NCBI GenBank assembly: GCA_008534395.1
Contig: SHMQ01000004.1
Span: forward strand, 1-64,000
Direction: 5' to 3'
Length of the DNA: 64,000 bases
DNA from: Candidatus Acidulodesulfobacterium acidiphilum
GTDB lineage: Bacteria; SZUA-79; Acidulodesulfobacterales; Acidulodesulfobacteraceae
Below are positions 56,201 to 64,000 of this stretch, one piece after another. The notes under the pieces were generated by a model. It had not been told where the DNA came from, searched no databases, and saw only the letters and a list, made by a program, of their open reading frames with translations. A program made the position numbers and the translations under genes. Every line of letters starts with the position of its first letter. Positions within the stretch are counted from its first letter, which is position 1.

Positions 56201-57406
56201 ATGGACTTTTTAGAAGTAAAAAATATTAATAAATCGTTTAAAAACAAAAAAATACTTAAAGATGTAACGTTTAACATTAAAAAAGGCGAAATATCTTCGA
56301 TATTCGGCTATTCCGGCGAAGGCAAAAGTACCGTTTTATCTATAATTTGCGGTTTATTAAAACAGGATTCCGGAGACGTTTTTTTAAACGGAAAAAATAT
56401 TAGCAAAATGGAACCATATGAACGCTCTATTTCTCTTGTAATGGATGAACCGCTTTTGTTCCCTAATATGAATACAATGGAAAATATTGCTTTTGGTTTA
56501 AAATTAAATAAAAATAGAACAAAACTGTCTTTGCATAAACAAAATAAAAAATCCGTTAAAGATATAGTTTTAAATATTATGGATATTTTAGGTATATCCG
56601 GTTTAGAAAATAGATACCCCGGTGAGATAAGTATGGGACAATCGCAAAGAATAAGTTTGGCGCGCGCTATCGTTACAAACCCGGATATTATACTTATGGA
56701 CGAACCGTTTTCTAATTTAGATATTATTTCTAAAACAAAAGTAAGAAGTTTAATTAAAAATATTCAAAAGGAACTTAAAATAACGATACTTTTAGTAACG
56801 CATGACATCGAAGACGTTATGAACCTTTCAGATACGATGTTTATTTTAAATAAAGGATACATCCAGGAGTTTGGAAATCCGGAAGATATTATAAAAAAGC
56901 CGTCTTCTTGGGATACTGCCTGTCTTATGGGAACCGAAAACATATTTGAGGGTAAAATAATATCGTCAGATAAAGAAAATAATAGAATTATTATTTGTTT
57001 TAAGAATAGCGGCTCAATAAATAACGATAAACATGTTGAATGTTTTTATCAGCCTGATTTTGAAGAAAATGAGAATGTATATTTCGTAATTAGGCCTGAA
57101 GATATAATAATTTTAAGGGAAGACAGAATACCTTCAAATGCCGTAAAAGAAAATCATTTCAAAGGACGGATAACGTCTGCGATTTTTACTTCGCGTATGA
57201 TGGAAATATTGATAAGTACATCCGAAAATCAATCAGATAATATACAATTTAAAGTTTTAATGCCGTTTCATGCTTATGAAATAATGAAATTATCGGCAGG
57301 CAAGACGGTGTCGATTTCACTTAAGAAATCAGCAATACATATAATAAAAAGGAAACAGCATATGGCATATACCCAAACCAGTGTAGGCGGCTATCCAGCA
57401 AAATAA
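56201..57406 (+). CDS. modC: ABC transporter ATPase (ModC/CysA-like) with unusual Q-loop
   Basis: A 401-residue ATPase for the oxyanion importer. Walker A GYSGEGKST (36-44), Walker B IILMDE (163-168), D-loop SNLD and switch H201 (VTHD) are intact. The Q-loop Gln is replaced by D82 (LVMDEPLLFP), and the signature LSGGQ reads ISMGQ (143-147). A Lys/Asn-rich insertion covers about 103-120. The C-terminal 150 residues form a TOBE-like regulatory domain (VIRPEDIII). The last 15 residues (AYTQTSVGGYPAK) look added. Confidence 0.9.
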   Translation: MDFLEVKNINKSFKNKKILKDVTFNIKKGEISSIFGYSGEGKSTVLSIICGLLKQDSGDVFLNGKNISKMEPYERSISLVMDEPLLFPNMNTMENIAFGLKLNKNRTKLSLHKQNKKSVKDIVLNIMDILGISGLENRYPGEISMGQSQRISLARAIVTNPDIILMDEPFSNLDIISKTKVRSLIKNIQKELKITILLVTHDIEDVMNLSDTMFILNKGYIQEFGNPEDIIKKPSSWDTACLMGTENIFEGKIISSDKENNRIIICFKNSGSINNDKHVECFYQPDFEENENVYFVIRPEDIIILREDRIPSNAVKENHFKGRITSAIFTSRMMEILISTSENQSDNIQFKVLMPFHAYEIMKLSAGKTVSISLKKSAIHIIKRKQHMAYTQTSVGGYPAK

Positions 57407-57462
57407 TTTTCCGTCGGCAATTTTTTAGGTATACATACAAATACAAGATTACCATTAAAAAT

Positions 57463-57510
57463 AAAAAAGGGAGCTGATAAATAAATATTTCTCAGCTCCC
57501 TTTTTTATTA
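57463..57510. terminator. Bidirectional intrinsic terminator
   Basis: A perfect 15-base stem, 57463-57477 (AAAAAAGGGAGCTGA) with 57492-57506 (TCAGCTCCCTTTTTT), loop 14 bases. The A-run on one side and T-run on the other make it work on both strands, ending modC (+) and traT (-). Confidence 0.92.
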
Positions 57511-57524
57511 ATGCATCTAAATTA

Positions 57525-58274
57525 TTACGGCAGTAAGTTTGCAATTGAATGAGCCATCTGTTGTTTTAATAAAGGCTCGGCTGATGCAAAATTTAAATTC
57601 ATGGCAGAGGCCTGAGATATAATTCTGTCTCTGTAAATAGCCCAATTTTTAACTCCGGCATTATAAGTAGTTACATTGCTGGCTATGCCCTGACTTGCAT
57701 TAGTAGAACTAGTGGTATATGTGCCGGCTTGTCTTTCCTCCAGTTGAATATCGACAACCATCATATATTTGGTGGTAGCAAGTAAAGAGCCAAGTATACC
57801 GCCGGCTAACGCTCCTAAAGCGCCGCCTTCTACGGTGGAAGTGCCTGAATTATATCGGGAACCGATCAAAGCTCCTCCGAAACCTCCTGCTAAAGCTCCG
57901 GCAAGCGTATAATTTGAAGTTTCTTTTCCAATATACAGCACATTAGACATTACCATAAAATTTGCTTCCTGCGGATTATTAGTTACCCTGTAGCCTTCGC
58001 TTATTAATTCGGAAATTAACTGATTTTTAAAATTGAGTCCGGTAGCCGTAGATGTATTTCTAGTGCTTACATAAACTATTTTATCCTGCGGCGATACCGG
58101 CTGCAGAAATATGCTGGAACTCATTTTAGTGCTTAATGCTACGTTGCCGGAAGATAATCCGCTGGCGCTGGTTCCCGTTCCTGCGGTAGTTGCACATCCT
58201 GAAAAAGCAAGCGCCGGTATAAGAAGCGCTAAAATTAAAGCAAAAATCTTAATCTTTTTATTTGTCAAATGCAT
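57525..58274 (-). CDS. traT: TraT-family outer-membrane lipoprotein
   Basis: A 249-residue lipoprotein: signal peptide with lipobox ending at C27 (FSGC), then the TraT pattern TKMSSSIFLQPVSPQDKIVYVSTRNTS (key: KMSSSIFL, RNTS) and NFMVMSNVLYIGK. Two Gly-rich, glycine-zipper-like stretches (about 124-137 and 149-166) follow, as in TraT. In F plasmids TraT blocks redundant mating and confers serum resistance. No conjugation genes are present here, so this is a chromosomal homologue with unknown role. It is the last gene of its strand run, before a strong terminator. Confidence 0.88.
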   Translation of the reverse strand: MHLTNKKIKIFALILALLIPALAFSGCATTAGTGTSASGLSSGNVALSTKMSSSIFLQPVSPQDKIVYVSTRNTSTATGLNFKNQLISELISEGYRVTNNPQEANFMVMSNVLYIGKETSNYTLAGALAGGFGGALIGSRYNSGTSTVEGGALGALAGGILGSLLATTKYMMVVDIQLEERQAGTYTTSSTNASQGIASNVTTYNAGVKNWAIYRDRIISQASAMNLNFASAEPLLKQQMAHSIANLLP

Positions 58275-58405
58275 TAATAGTCCTCCATTCTTAAAGTTAG
58301 TTTTTATAATTTATATATTTTAGTATAATTAGTTCGATGATTTTTTAAACAATAATGTTTTTGCGGTATAGGTTAATAAATTACATAATTAAATATATTA
58401 AATTA

Positions 58406-59443
58406 TTATTTAAGATATTTGTCAATATTTTTTATTTGACCGGAAAGATTGTCAGAGAATATCGTTTTGCCGGTTTTTGTCGATATATAATATAAATATT
58501 TTGTTTTGGCAGGATGCATTGCTGCTTCGATAGCTTCTATATCCGGATTTGCAATGGGAGTAGGAGGAAGTCCATAATGAAGATACGTATTGTAAGCTGA
58601 TTTTACTTTAAGATATCGAGGTTTCATATTAAGAATAACATTATAAGCATTTCCATCCCTTAAATAATTTTTATACATTTTAACGTTCATAGCATAGATA
58701 GATGCAGAATCGATATCTAACGGCATATTTATTTTTAATCTGTTATGTATGACCGAAGATATAAAACCTGTAGAATTTTTAAGTTTTTCATCTGCTTCTT
58801 TTATTATAAGCGAAGCGATAATTAAGTCTTTGTAATTTGGTTTGATTTTTTTAGTTTTTAAATAAAAATTATTTACCATATCTTTAATTACGTCTTTAGG
58901 ATTTGAATTTATTTTAAAAATATAAGTGTCCGGATACAAAAAACCTTCCGCGCTTGGCGCATCTAACTTAATACTCAAAAGAAATTTTTTATCGTAGCAT
59001 TTTTTTAAGAAAAGTTTTTTGTTTGTTATATGGTTTTTAGATAAAATTTCGGCTATTTCAAATATATTTAATCCGGGAGCAATTGAAACCTTGGATGTTG
59101 CTACTCTGCCGTTTACAATCTCATGATATATTTTTGCAGGCGATTCATTTATCGATATATAATAGGTGCCTTCTTGTATATATCTCGAATAACCGCTTAT
59201 AAATCCTATAAAGTAGAATAGATACGGATTATTTATTACTTTTTTATTATAAAGTCTATATACTATTTCCTTTAATGAGCTTCCTTTATTAATGACGATT
59301 AGTTTTGGTTTTGAAGTTATAAAAGATTGCGGAGTAAAGGCATATAAAAAAAGATATGCTATAATGATTATCGGGATTGAAATTTTTAAAATAAAAGTTA
59401 TTTTTTTTACCCGCTTATAAAGCGTATAGTCGAAATAGCACAT
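58406..59443 (-). CDS. mltG: Endolytic murein transglycosylase MltG
   Basis: A 345-residue inner-membrane enzyme that cuts nascent peptidoglycan and limits glycan length. There is an N-terminal TM anchor (about 16-36), a LysM-like domain (KGSSLKEIVYRLY), then the YceG catalytic domain with the Glu in ASLIIKEAD, EGFLYPDTY, SVIHNRL, LDIDSASIY and the YNTYLHYGLPPTPIANP signature. It follows ruvX by 44 bases; the ruvX-mltG pair is common in bacteria. Confidence 0.95.
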   Translation of the reverse strand: MCYFDYTLYKRVKKITFILKISIPIIIIAYLFLYAFTPQSFITSKPKLIVINKGSSLKEIVYRLYNKKVINNPYLFYFIGFISGYSRYIQEGTYYISINESPAKIYHEIVNGRVATSKVSIAPGLNIFEIAEILSKNHITNKKLFLKKCYDKKFLLSIKLDAPSAEGFLYPDTYIFKINSNPKDVIKDMVNNFYLKTKKIKPNYKDLIIASLIIKEADEKLKNSTGFISSVIHNRLKINMPLDIDSASIYAMNVKMYKNYLRDGNAYNVILNMKPRYLKVKSAYNTYLHYGLPPTPIANPDIEAIEAAMHPAKTKYLYYISTKTGKTIFSDNLSGQIKNIDKYLK

Positions 59444-59487
59444 TTATTTTTTTACGATTTTTATAGCGCAAAACATTAAATTGTTTA

Positions 59488-59958
59488 CTAGAATATTTTT
59501 TTTTCAATTATATTTTTTTGTTTATCCAGATAAGACTGAAGTATAAAAGTTGAAGCTATAGAGTCTATTTTTTCTTTCCTTTTATTTCTTTTAATATTTT
59601 GCTCTATAAGGCTTCTTTGCGCCTGAACCGAAGAAAATCTTTCATCATAAACCGTCAATATCAAACCGTCGCCAATTTTTTCTTTTAAGCTTTCTTTTAA
59701 AACTTCTATTAATTTTCCTATTTCCGTTGATATTTCTGTTTTTTTTCCCTTAAGGCCTATAGGCATTCCTATAACTAAAAGTCCGACATTTTCTTCCTCG
59801 ATTACCTTTTTTAACTCGGAAACCGTTTTTTTTACCGAATCGTTTAATATATATTTTAAAGGAAAAGCGATTGTTTGAGTGTCGTCGCTTAAGGATAATC
59901 CGATTCTTTTTAAGCCGTAATCTATGCCTAGCGCTTTTTTATTTTTGACGTTTGGCAT
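59488..59958 (-). CDS. ruvX: RuvX/YqgF Holliday-junction-resolvase-like nuclease
   Basis: A 156-residue RNase H-fold protein. It has GIDYGLKRIGLSLSD at the start (first catalytic Asp), VIGMPIGLKG in the middle, and YDERFSSVQAQRSL followed by KIDSIASTFILQSYL (second Asp) at the end. The family is implicated in 16S rRNA 5' processing and in resolving recombination intermediates. It starts nine bases after bioB. Confidence 0.94.
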   Translation of the reverse strand: MPNVKNKKALGIDYGLKRIGLSLSDDTQTIAFPLKYILNDSVKKTVSELKKVIEEENVGLLVIGMPIGLKGKKTEISTEIGKLIEVLKESLKEKIGDGLILTVYDERFSSVQAQRSLIEQNIKRNKRKEKIDSIASTFILQSYLDKQKNIIEKKIF

Positions 59959-59967
59959 GTCGATAAG

Positions 59968-60972
59968 TTATGCGGGAGAGTTAATAAGATTGTTTGCTTC
60001 AAACCCAAGATCGCTAATTAATTCTATGTCGAGTTCGGGGTTTCTTCCGGACGTAAGCAAATAGTTTCCAAGAAGCAGTCCGTTGGCTCCCGCCATAAGA
60101 GCAAGAGGCTGAAGCTGGCGCAGGTTATATTCACGGCCGCCCTGCGCCAGTATGTTCTTTTCCGGATTGACTATTCTGAACATTGCTATTGTTTTAAGGC
60201 ATTCCATAGGCGTAAGCGGTTCTATATTTTCAAGCGGAGTTCCTTTTATGGGGTTTAAAAAGTTTATCGGTATATTATCGACTTCAAGTTCTTTTATCTC
60301 TTTAGCCATTTTTACCCTGTCCAAACGGGATTCGCCCATTCCTATTATGACCCCGGAACAAACTTTTAATCCGGCTTTTCTTGCTGACTTAACCGTTTTT
60401 ATGTTATCTTCGAAAGAATGGGTCGTACATATGCTTTTAAAAAAATCGCTGTTGGTTTCTATGTTGTGATGAAATATTTCAAGTCCGCATTCTTTTAGAA
60501 AAAGTAAATCCTCATATTCCATAAGCCCTAAAGAAGCGCAGGGAGTTATGCCTATTTCGTTTTTAATCGTTTTTACGGCATCCGCTATAGTTTTTAATTC
60601 GGTTTTATCGGATATTCTGGTTCCGCTCGTGACTATAGAAAATTCGTTTGCACCGTTTTTTTTAGCAATTTTAGCCGATTCCACTATTTCGGAAACGGAC
60701 ATTAGAGAATTTACTTTTATTTTTTTTTCTTTTTTTCCGGCGACTGCCGATTGGCCGCAAAATGAACAGTCTTCAGAGCATATTCCTGTTTTTGCGCTGA
60801 CGATAGAACAAAAATTTATTTTTTTTCCGGTGTATTTTTCTTTTAATTCCAAAGCTAAAGAAAAAATCCCCATAAGATTTGCGCCTGAAAGTTCAAAAAC
60901 GGACAGCAGAAGATCGTCCGGAATTTCAATGTTTTCATTTATAAGTTCTCTTATCTCTTGCATTATGCTCAT
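59968..60972 (-). CDS. bioB: Biotin synthase
   Basis: A radical-SAM enzyme that inserts sulfur into dethiobiotin. It is 334 residues. The [4Fe-4S] cysteines C65, C69 and C72 lie in GICSEDCSFCGQS. The auxiliary cluster ligands are in FCS (C55), TPCAS, and CSGVIIGMGES, with R in the GGREYNLR segment. It lies between cbpM and ruvX. The other biotin gene here, bioC, is 2 kb away on the same strand beyond pal, so the pathway genes are split. Confidence 0.96.
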   Translation of the reverse strand: MSIMQEIRELINENIEIPDDLLLSVFELSGANLMGIFSLALELKEKYTGKKINFCSIVSAKTGICSEDCSFCGQSAVAGKKEKKIKVNSLMSVSEIVESAKIAKKNGANEFSIVTSGTRISDKTELKTIADAVKTIKNEIGITPCASLGLMEYEDLLFLKECGLEIFHHNIETNSDFFKSICTTHSFEDNIKTVKSARKAGLKVCSGVIIGMGESRLDRVKMAKEIKELEVDNIPINFLNPIKGTPLENIEPLTPMECLKTIAMFRIVNPEKNILAQGGREYNLRQLQPLALMAGANGLLLGNYLLTSGRNPELDIELISDLGFEANNLINSPA

Positions 60973-60989
60973 CGGTTATTTTTTCCTCG

Positions 60990-61349
60990 TTACAATTCTT
61001 TTAAATTAGTTAATATATTCCTGAAAGATTCGCTCCTTTCCATTAAAAAAATAAGTTCGTCTATACTTTTGGAAGTTTTAACGGCGTCAAAAACAGTCGA
61101 GAGCATATTTTGATAATCGATAATTTTTTTTCTTAAATTAAGTATTACCGAGACCCCTTCGTCGTTAATTCCAAGTTCGTTTTTTATTTCCGATATAATT
61201 ATTAAATCGTCGGCCGCTTTTTCATCGATATAAAATTCGTTTTCTCTCTTTTCAACGCATATTATTCCTTCATCGATAAAAAACATTGCGGACTCGGCGC
61301 TTAAATTTATATTTCCGCAAAATTCTGACAGATTAATAAAATAATCCAT
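60990..61349 (-). CDS. cbpM: CbpM-like chaperone modulator (MerR-type fold)
   Basis: A 119-residue protein with a degenerate MerR-like N-terminal part (SAESAMFFIDEGIICVEKR) and a C-terminal helical region. Such proteins bind the J domain of CbpA and restrain it. The assignment rests mainly on its position directly after the cbpA-like gene (26 bases) plus the MerR_2-like pattern; sequence alone is weak. It could instead be a small transcription regulator. Confidence 0.7.
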   Translation of the reverse strand: MDYFINLSEFCGNINLSAESAMFFIDEGIICVEKRENEFYIDEKAADDLIIISEIKNELGINDEGVSVILNLRKKIIDYQNMLSTVFDAVKTSKSIDELIFLMERSESFRNILTNLKEL

Positions 61350-61375
61350 TTGGATTCCTTATTTATTTTATATAT

Positions 61376-62287
61376 TTATATGCCTTCTTTTGAAAGTTCT
61401 ATAAATGTTTTTTTAATTTTATCCGATATTCCGGCAGGTATATCGACTGTAATCGTAATTATTAAATCGCCCGCTTTTTTTCCTGAAATATCCTTTACTC
61501 CTTTTTTAGGAATGCGGAATTTAGTGCCATTTTGGGTTCCCGCCGGTATAGTAAGCATAAATTTGCCGTCGATAGAAGATACTTCTACTTTTGCTCCAAG
61601 CACGGCTTCAGTCAGTTTTATTTTTTTATTGATAAAGATATCGTTGCCATTTCTTTCGAAAACGTTATCGTTTAAAACAGAGATAGTAATGTATAAATCT
61701 CCGTTCGGCGCATTGTTTAAACCAGGCGAACCTTTTCCCGAAAGCTTAATTTTTCCGCCGTCGGAAATTCCGGCCGGTATCTTTATTTTTATCTTTTCAC
61801 CGTTTAAATTTATTATTCTTTCCGTACCTTTTACGCTTTCCGCAACCGATATCTCAAGCGAAGCGTTTAAATCGTTTCCTTTTAGGGGGCCATGTTTTTT
61901 TCCCGACCTGTTAAAAAGGTCGGAGAATATATCCTCGAAGTTAAAATTTTCTCCTCCGCCGGTATTGCCGAAATTATAACCGAAACCGGAAGGACCGCCT
62001 CCGGAATAATCGTAATAATATTGTCCGCTTGAAGCCCCTCCGCCGGCTCCGGCGTTTTTATAATTAAAATAATTAGTTCCAAGCTCGTCGTATTCTTTTC
62101 GTTTTTTTTCGTCTTTTAAAATATCATAAGCTTCCTGAACTTCTTTAAATTTTGATTCGGCGGTTTTATCGTTGGGATTAACGTCGGGATGGTATTTTCT
62201 TGCCAATTTTCTGTAAGCTTTTTTAATTTCTTCGCTCACAGCGGTTTTATCTACACCTAATATTTTATAATAGTCTTTATATTCCAT
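61376..62287 (-). CDS. cbpA: DnaJ-class co-chaperone without zinc finger (CbpA-like)
   Basis: A 303-residue Hsp40. The J domain (1-68) has the HPD motif in RKYHPDVNP; a Gly/Ser/Tyr-rich linker (about 75-125) and two C-terminal beta-sandwich domains follow. No CxxCxGxG repeats are present, which separates it from true DnaJ. It stimulates DnaK ATPase. It is the first gene of the cbpA-cbpM-bioB-ruvX-mltG-traT run and divergent from pal across 193 bases (62288-62480) of AT-rich spacer with no further feature I can name. Confidence 0.93.
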   Translation of the reverse strand: MEYKDYYKILGVDKTAVSEEIKKAYRKLARKYHPDVNPNDKTAESKFKEVQEAYDILKDEKKRKEYDELGTNYFNYKNAGAGGGASSGQYYYDYSGGGPSGFGYNFGNTGGGENFNFEDIFSDLFNRSGKKHGPLKGNDLNASLEISVAESVKGTERIINLNGEKIKIKIPAGISDGGKIKLSGKGSPGLNNAPNGDLYITISVLNDNVFERNGNDIFINKKIKLTEAVLGAKVEVSSIDGKFMLTIPAGTQNGTKFRIPKKGVKDISGKKAGDLIITITVDIPAGISDKIKKTFIELSKEGI

Positions 62288-62480
62288 ACATTATTTATAT
62301 CAAAAATTCAAAAAAAATTCAATTAATAAAGTAATAAAGAAGGATAAAAAAGTTTATAAAAAACTATTGATTTTTTTTTAAATAATGGTATATATATATT
62401 ATGCAAATTTAATTATAAAATGTTTTAAAGCAAAGTAATTTAACTTTATTAAATTTTAATTTTTAAGGAGAGAGTTCACA

Positions 62481-63026
62481 ATGAACAAAAAAACAAAGGT
62501 AGGTCTTTCTATTCTTGGTTTGGTTTTCGGCGTCTCGGCTGTCCTTTCCGGATGCGCGCCAAAAGTAACGAAAACGTCTTCCAGTGCATTACCGCCCGCA
62601 AAAAAACCGGCGGTAGCAGCGGTTAAACCGCAAGTCCAGCAGGTTCCTTCTTACTTGAAAAAGTATCCGTGGCTTGCAAATTACAACATTCAATCTAATT
62701 CCAACAACATCCATTTTGCTTTCAACAAGTCGATACTTACTCCTCTCGACAAAATGATACTTAAAAAGGATGCGATTTATCTTAAGTATAATCCAAATGT
62801 TGCTATCCAGATTCAGGGAAATTGTGACAGAAGAGGTTCGGAAGCTTACAACCTTGCGCTTGGCTGGAGAAGGGCTAATGCCGCAAAAGCTTATCTTGAA
62901 GATCTTGGAGTATCTGCAGACAGATTAAAAACAATCAGCTACGGCAAAGAAAAACCTTTATGCAGAGCACATACCAGAGTATGTTATGCAATAAACAGAA
63001 GAGATCATTTTGCAGTTGCAAGATAA
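62481..63026 (+). CDS. pal: OmpA-family peptidoglycan-associated lipoprotein
   Basis: A 181-residue lipoprotein with lipobox LSGC (lipidated C25), a Pro/Ala/Lys-rich linker, and a C-terminal OmpA-like domain (about 70-181): IHFAFNKSIL, QIQGNCDRRGSEAYNLALGWRRANAAKAYL. The diaminopimelate-binding Asp and Arg are kept; GH is replaced by GN. AAGGAGAG precedes the ATG. No tol genes are adjacent, so whether it belongs to a Tol-Pal complex is open. A strong terminator follows. Confidence 0.92.
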   Translation: MNKKTKVGLSILGLVFGVSAVLSGCAPKVTKTSSSALPPAKKPAVAAVKPQVQQVPSYLKKYPWLANYNIQSNSNNIHFAFNKSILTPLDKMILKKDAIYLKYNPNVAIQIQGNCDRRGSEAYNLALGWRRANAAKAYLEDLGVSADRLKTISYGKEKPLCRAHTRVCYAINRRDHFAVAR

Positions 63027-63050
63027 CAAAAAAGAAATTTTAATTTTAAA

Positions 63051-63094
63051 TAAACCTCCGATAATTATAAAATTATCGGAGGTTTATTTTTTTT
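63051..63094. terminator. Intrinsic terminator after pal, overlapping the end of bioC
   Basis: A perfect 16-base stem, 63051-63066 with 63071-63086, loop ATAA, followed by a T-run. The right arm contains the last codons and stop of bioC on the other strand, so it serves both convergent genes. Confidence 0.9.
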
Positions 63095-63894
63095 GAAATA
63101 ATTAAATATGCAATTTTATAAGTGCAGTAAACCATATCGTCTTCGTTTCGATAATTTTTGTCGTAATTTTTTAACCCTTTTCTTAATAAACCGGTTTTAT
63201 GATTATTATTATCGAAAGTGTTTTTCGCTCCGAGCAAATTTATTCTTTTTAGTAAGCTTAATGAAGATTCTGCAGTTTCCGTGTATTCTATAATATCGCA
63301 GTATTCTATTTTTAACCCGAATGCTTCTATTTTTTTTTTATAACTGCCTATTTCCGGAAATTCATGAAATTTTAATCCGCAGCAGTTTTCGTCATATTTG
63401 AAACTTTCCTTTAATTCTTGTAAGGTTCCGGAAATTAAAAAAGCGAATATCATTATTCCGTCGTTTTTTAGAGAAGTTTTGCATCTTAATAAAAAAATAT
63501 CTATATCGTTTAACCAGTGTATAGTTATATTTGAAAATATGACGTCGAACTTGTCAGGTTTAAAAGGCAGTAATTCTGCATCTCCGTTAATTAAGTATGC
63601 GTCATTGCTTCCTCTACCGGTTTTATTAATTCTTTCTTTTGCCTTGTCCAATAATCCTATGGCGATATCCAGACCAAAGTATTTAAATCCGCCCTGATTT
63701 AAATTTGTTTTTAATGCATCGTAGCCTTGGGCAGTTCCGCAGCCTACATCGAGAATTTGTAAGAATTTGCCGTTTTTATTAAATTCTTTGACGGACTCAG
63801 ATATCATCGCCATTGTTATATTGTGGTAAGAAGTATGATTATCGTACTCTTCGGCGCTAGAAAAATTTTTTTTAACTTTATTTTTATCTATCAT
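63073..63894 (-). CDS. bioC: Malonyl-ACP O-methyltransferase
   Basis: A 273-residue SAM methyltransferase that caps malonyl-ACP to start pimelate synthesis for biotin. It has the BioC-type start VKKNFSSAEEYDNHTSYHN, SAM motif I ILDVGCGTAQG, and DVIFSNITIHWLND. The C-terminal codons lie within the pal/bioC terminator. It is probably the end of a biotin operon extending beyond the window. Confidence 0.9.
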   Translation of the reverse strand: MIDKNKVKKNFSSAEEYDNHTSYHNITMAMISESVKEFNKNGKFLQILDVGCGTAQGYDALKTNLNQGGFKYFGLDIAIGLLDKAKERINKTGRGSNDAYLINGDAELLPFKPDKFDVIFSNITIHWLNDIDIFLLRCKTSLKNDGIMIFAFLISGTLQELKESFKYDENCCGLKFHEFPEIGSYKKKIEAFGLKIEYCDIIEYTETAESSLSLLKRINLLGAKNTFDNNNHKTGLLRKGLKNYDKNYRNEDDMVYCTYKIAYLIISKKINLR

Positions 63895-63938
63895 ATTTAA
63901 AAAATTATTAATTATTAAATTAACTTACGACCGCGAAT

Positions 63939-64000
63939 TTAGGATTTAACTTTACGGACTATTTCTTCTAATACATTTTTAAATAAAGCATCGTCTACGG
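63939..64000 (-). CDS. C-terminal end of an upstream gene (partial)
   Basis: On the minus strand a frame open from the window edge reads VDDALFKNVLEEIVRKVKS and stops at 63941-63939, 45 bases before bioC starts. It is too short to identify. Its position suggests another biotin gene, but the visible residues do not show which one. Confidence 0.5.
   Translation of the reverse strand, partial: VDDALFKNVLEEIVRKVKS

Overview
This is a low-GC (roughly one third G+C by eye) bacterial chromosome segment from a Gram-negative cell. It encodes TolC, a Pal lipoprotein, an outer-membrane barrel protein and a TraT lipoprotein, uses the Dxs isoprenoid route, and has type IV pilus motors with PilS/PilR-type sigma-54 regulation. 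Family content (DUF4388, NtrC-type regulators, CbpA/CbpM, AT-rich codon use) resembles deltaproteobacteria-like lineages such as Desulfobacterota or Acidulodesulfobacterales. That placement is inference; there is no rRNA here. Coding density is high, no spacer without a gene exceeds about 300 bases, and I see no CRISPR array, phage, integrase or transposase gene.

Layout. 1-6 kb (- strand): the start of a secreted protein, then a tolC-adaptor-RND efflux operon. 6-14 kb: a beta-CASP metallo-hydrolase, a PAS-GGDEF cyclase, a PilN-like membrane protein, malate dehydrogenase, a cobalamin adenosyltransferase with a transglutaminase-like exported protein, and tRNA-Leu(CAG). 14-21.5 kb (+): RNase R, a UbiB kinase, RibF and a two-component pair. 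21.5-27 kb (-): xseB-ispA-dxs-tlyA-TPR. 27-37 kb (+): a small membrane protein, DUF4388 protein, aroE, then pilB-pilT-pilC-pilS-pilR. 37-48.5 kb (+): truA, then rimP-nusA-infB-rbfA-nrnA-truB-rpsO-pnp-M16 peptidase, the classic translation/RNA-decay superoperon. 48.5-53 kb: a membrane protein, a TetR/MFS drug-export pair and xseA. 53-57.4 kb: a porin-like protein with a ModABC-type oxyanion transporter. 57.5-64 kb: cbpA-cbpM-bioB-ruvX-mltG-traT on the - strand, pal on +, and bioC on -.

Most genes are ordinary housekeeping genes. The less ordinary signals are in the spacers and small motifs: a dispersed family of covarying palindromes with a conserved ATCACAAA tail, three of whose sites lie just ahead of start codons; a second inverted-repeat family (GGTGTCAGATT type); a promoter plus intrinsic terminator in the rimP leader; a palindrome lying exactly between -35 and -10 of an apparently leaderless tetR; a terminator between modA and modB; and a ModC-like ATPase without the Q-loop glutamine. 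I do not see a clearly new multi-gene system. The palindrome family is the best candidate for something undescribed.
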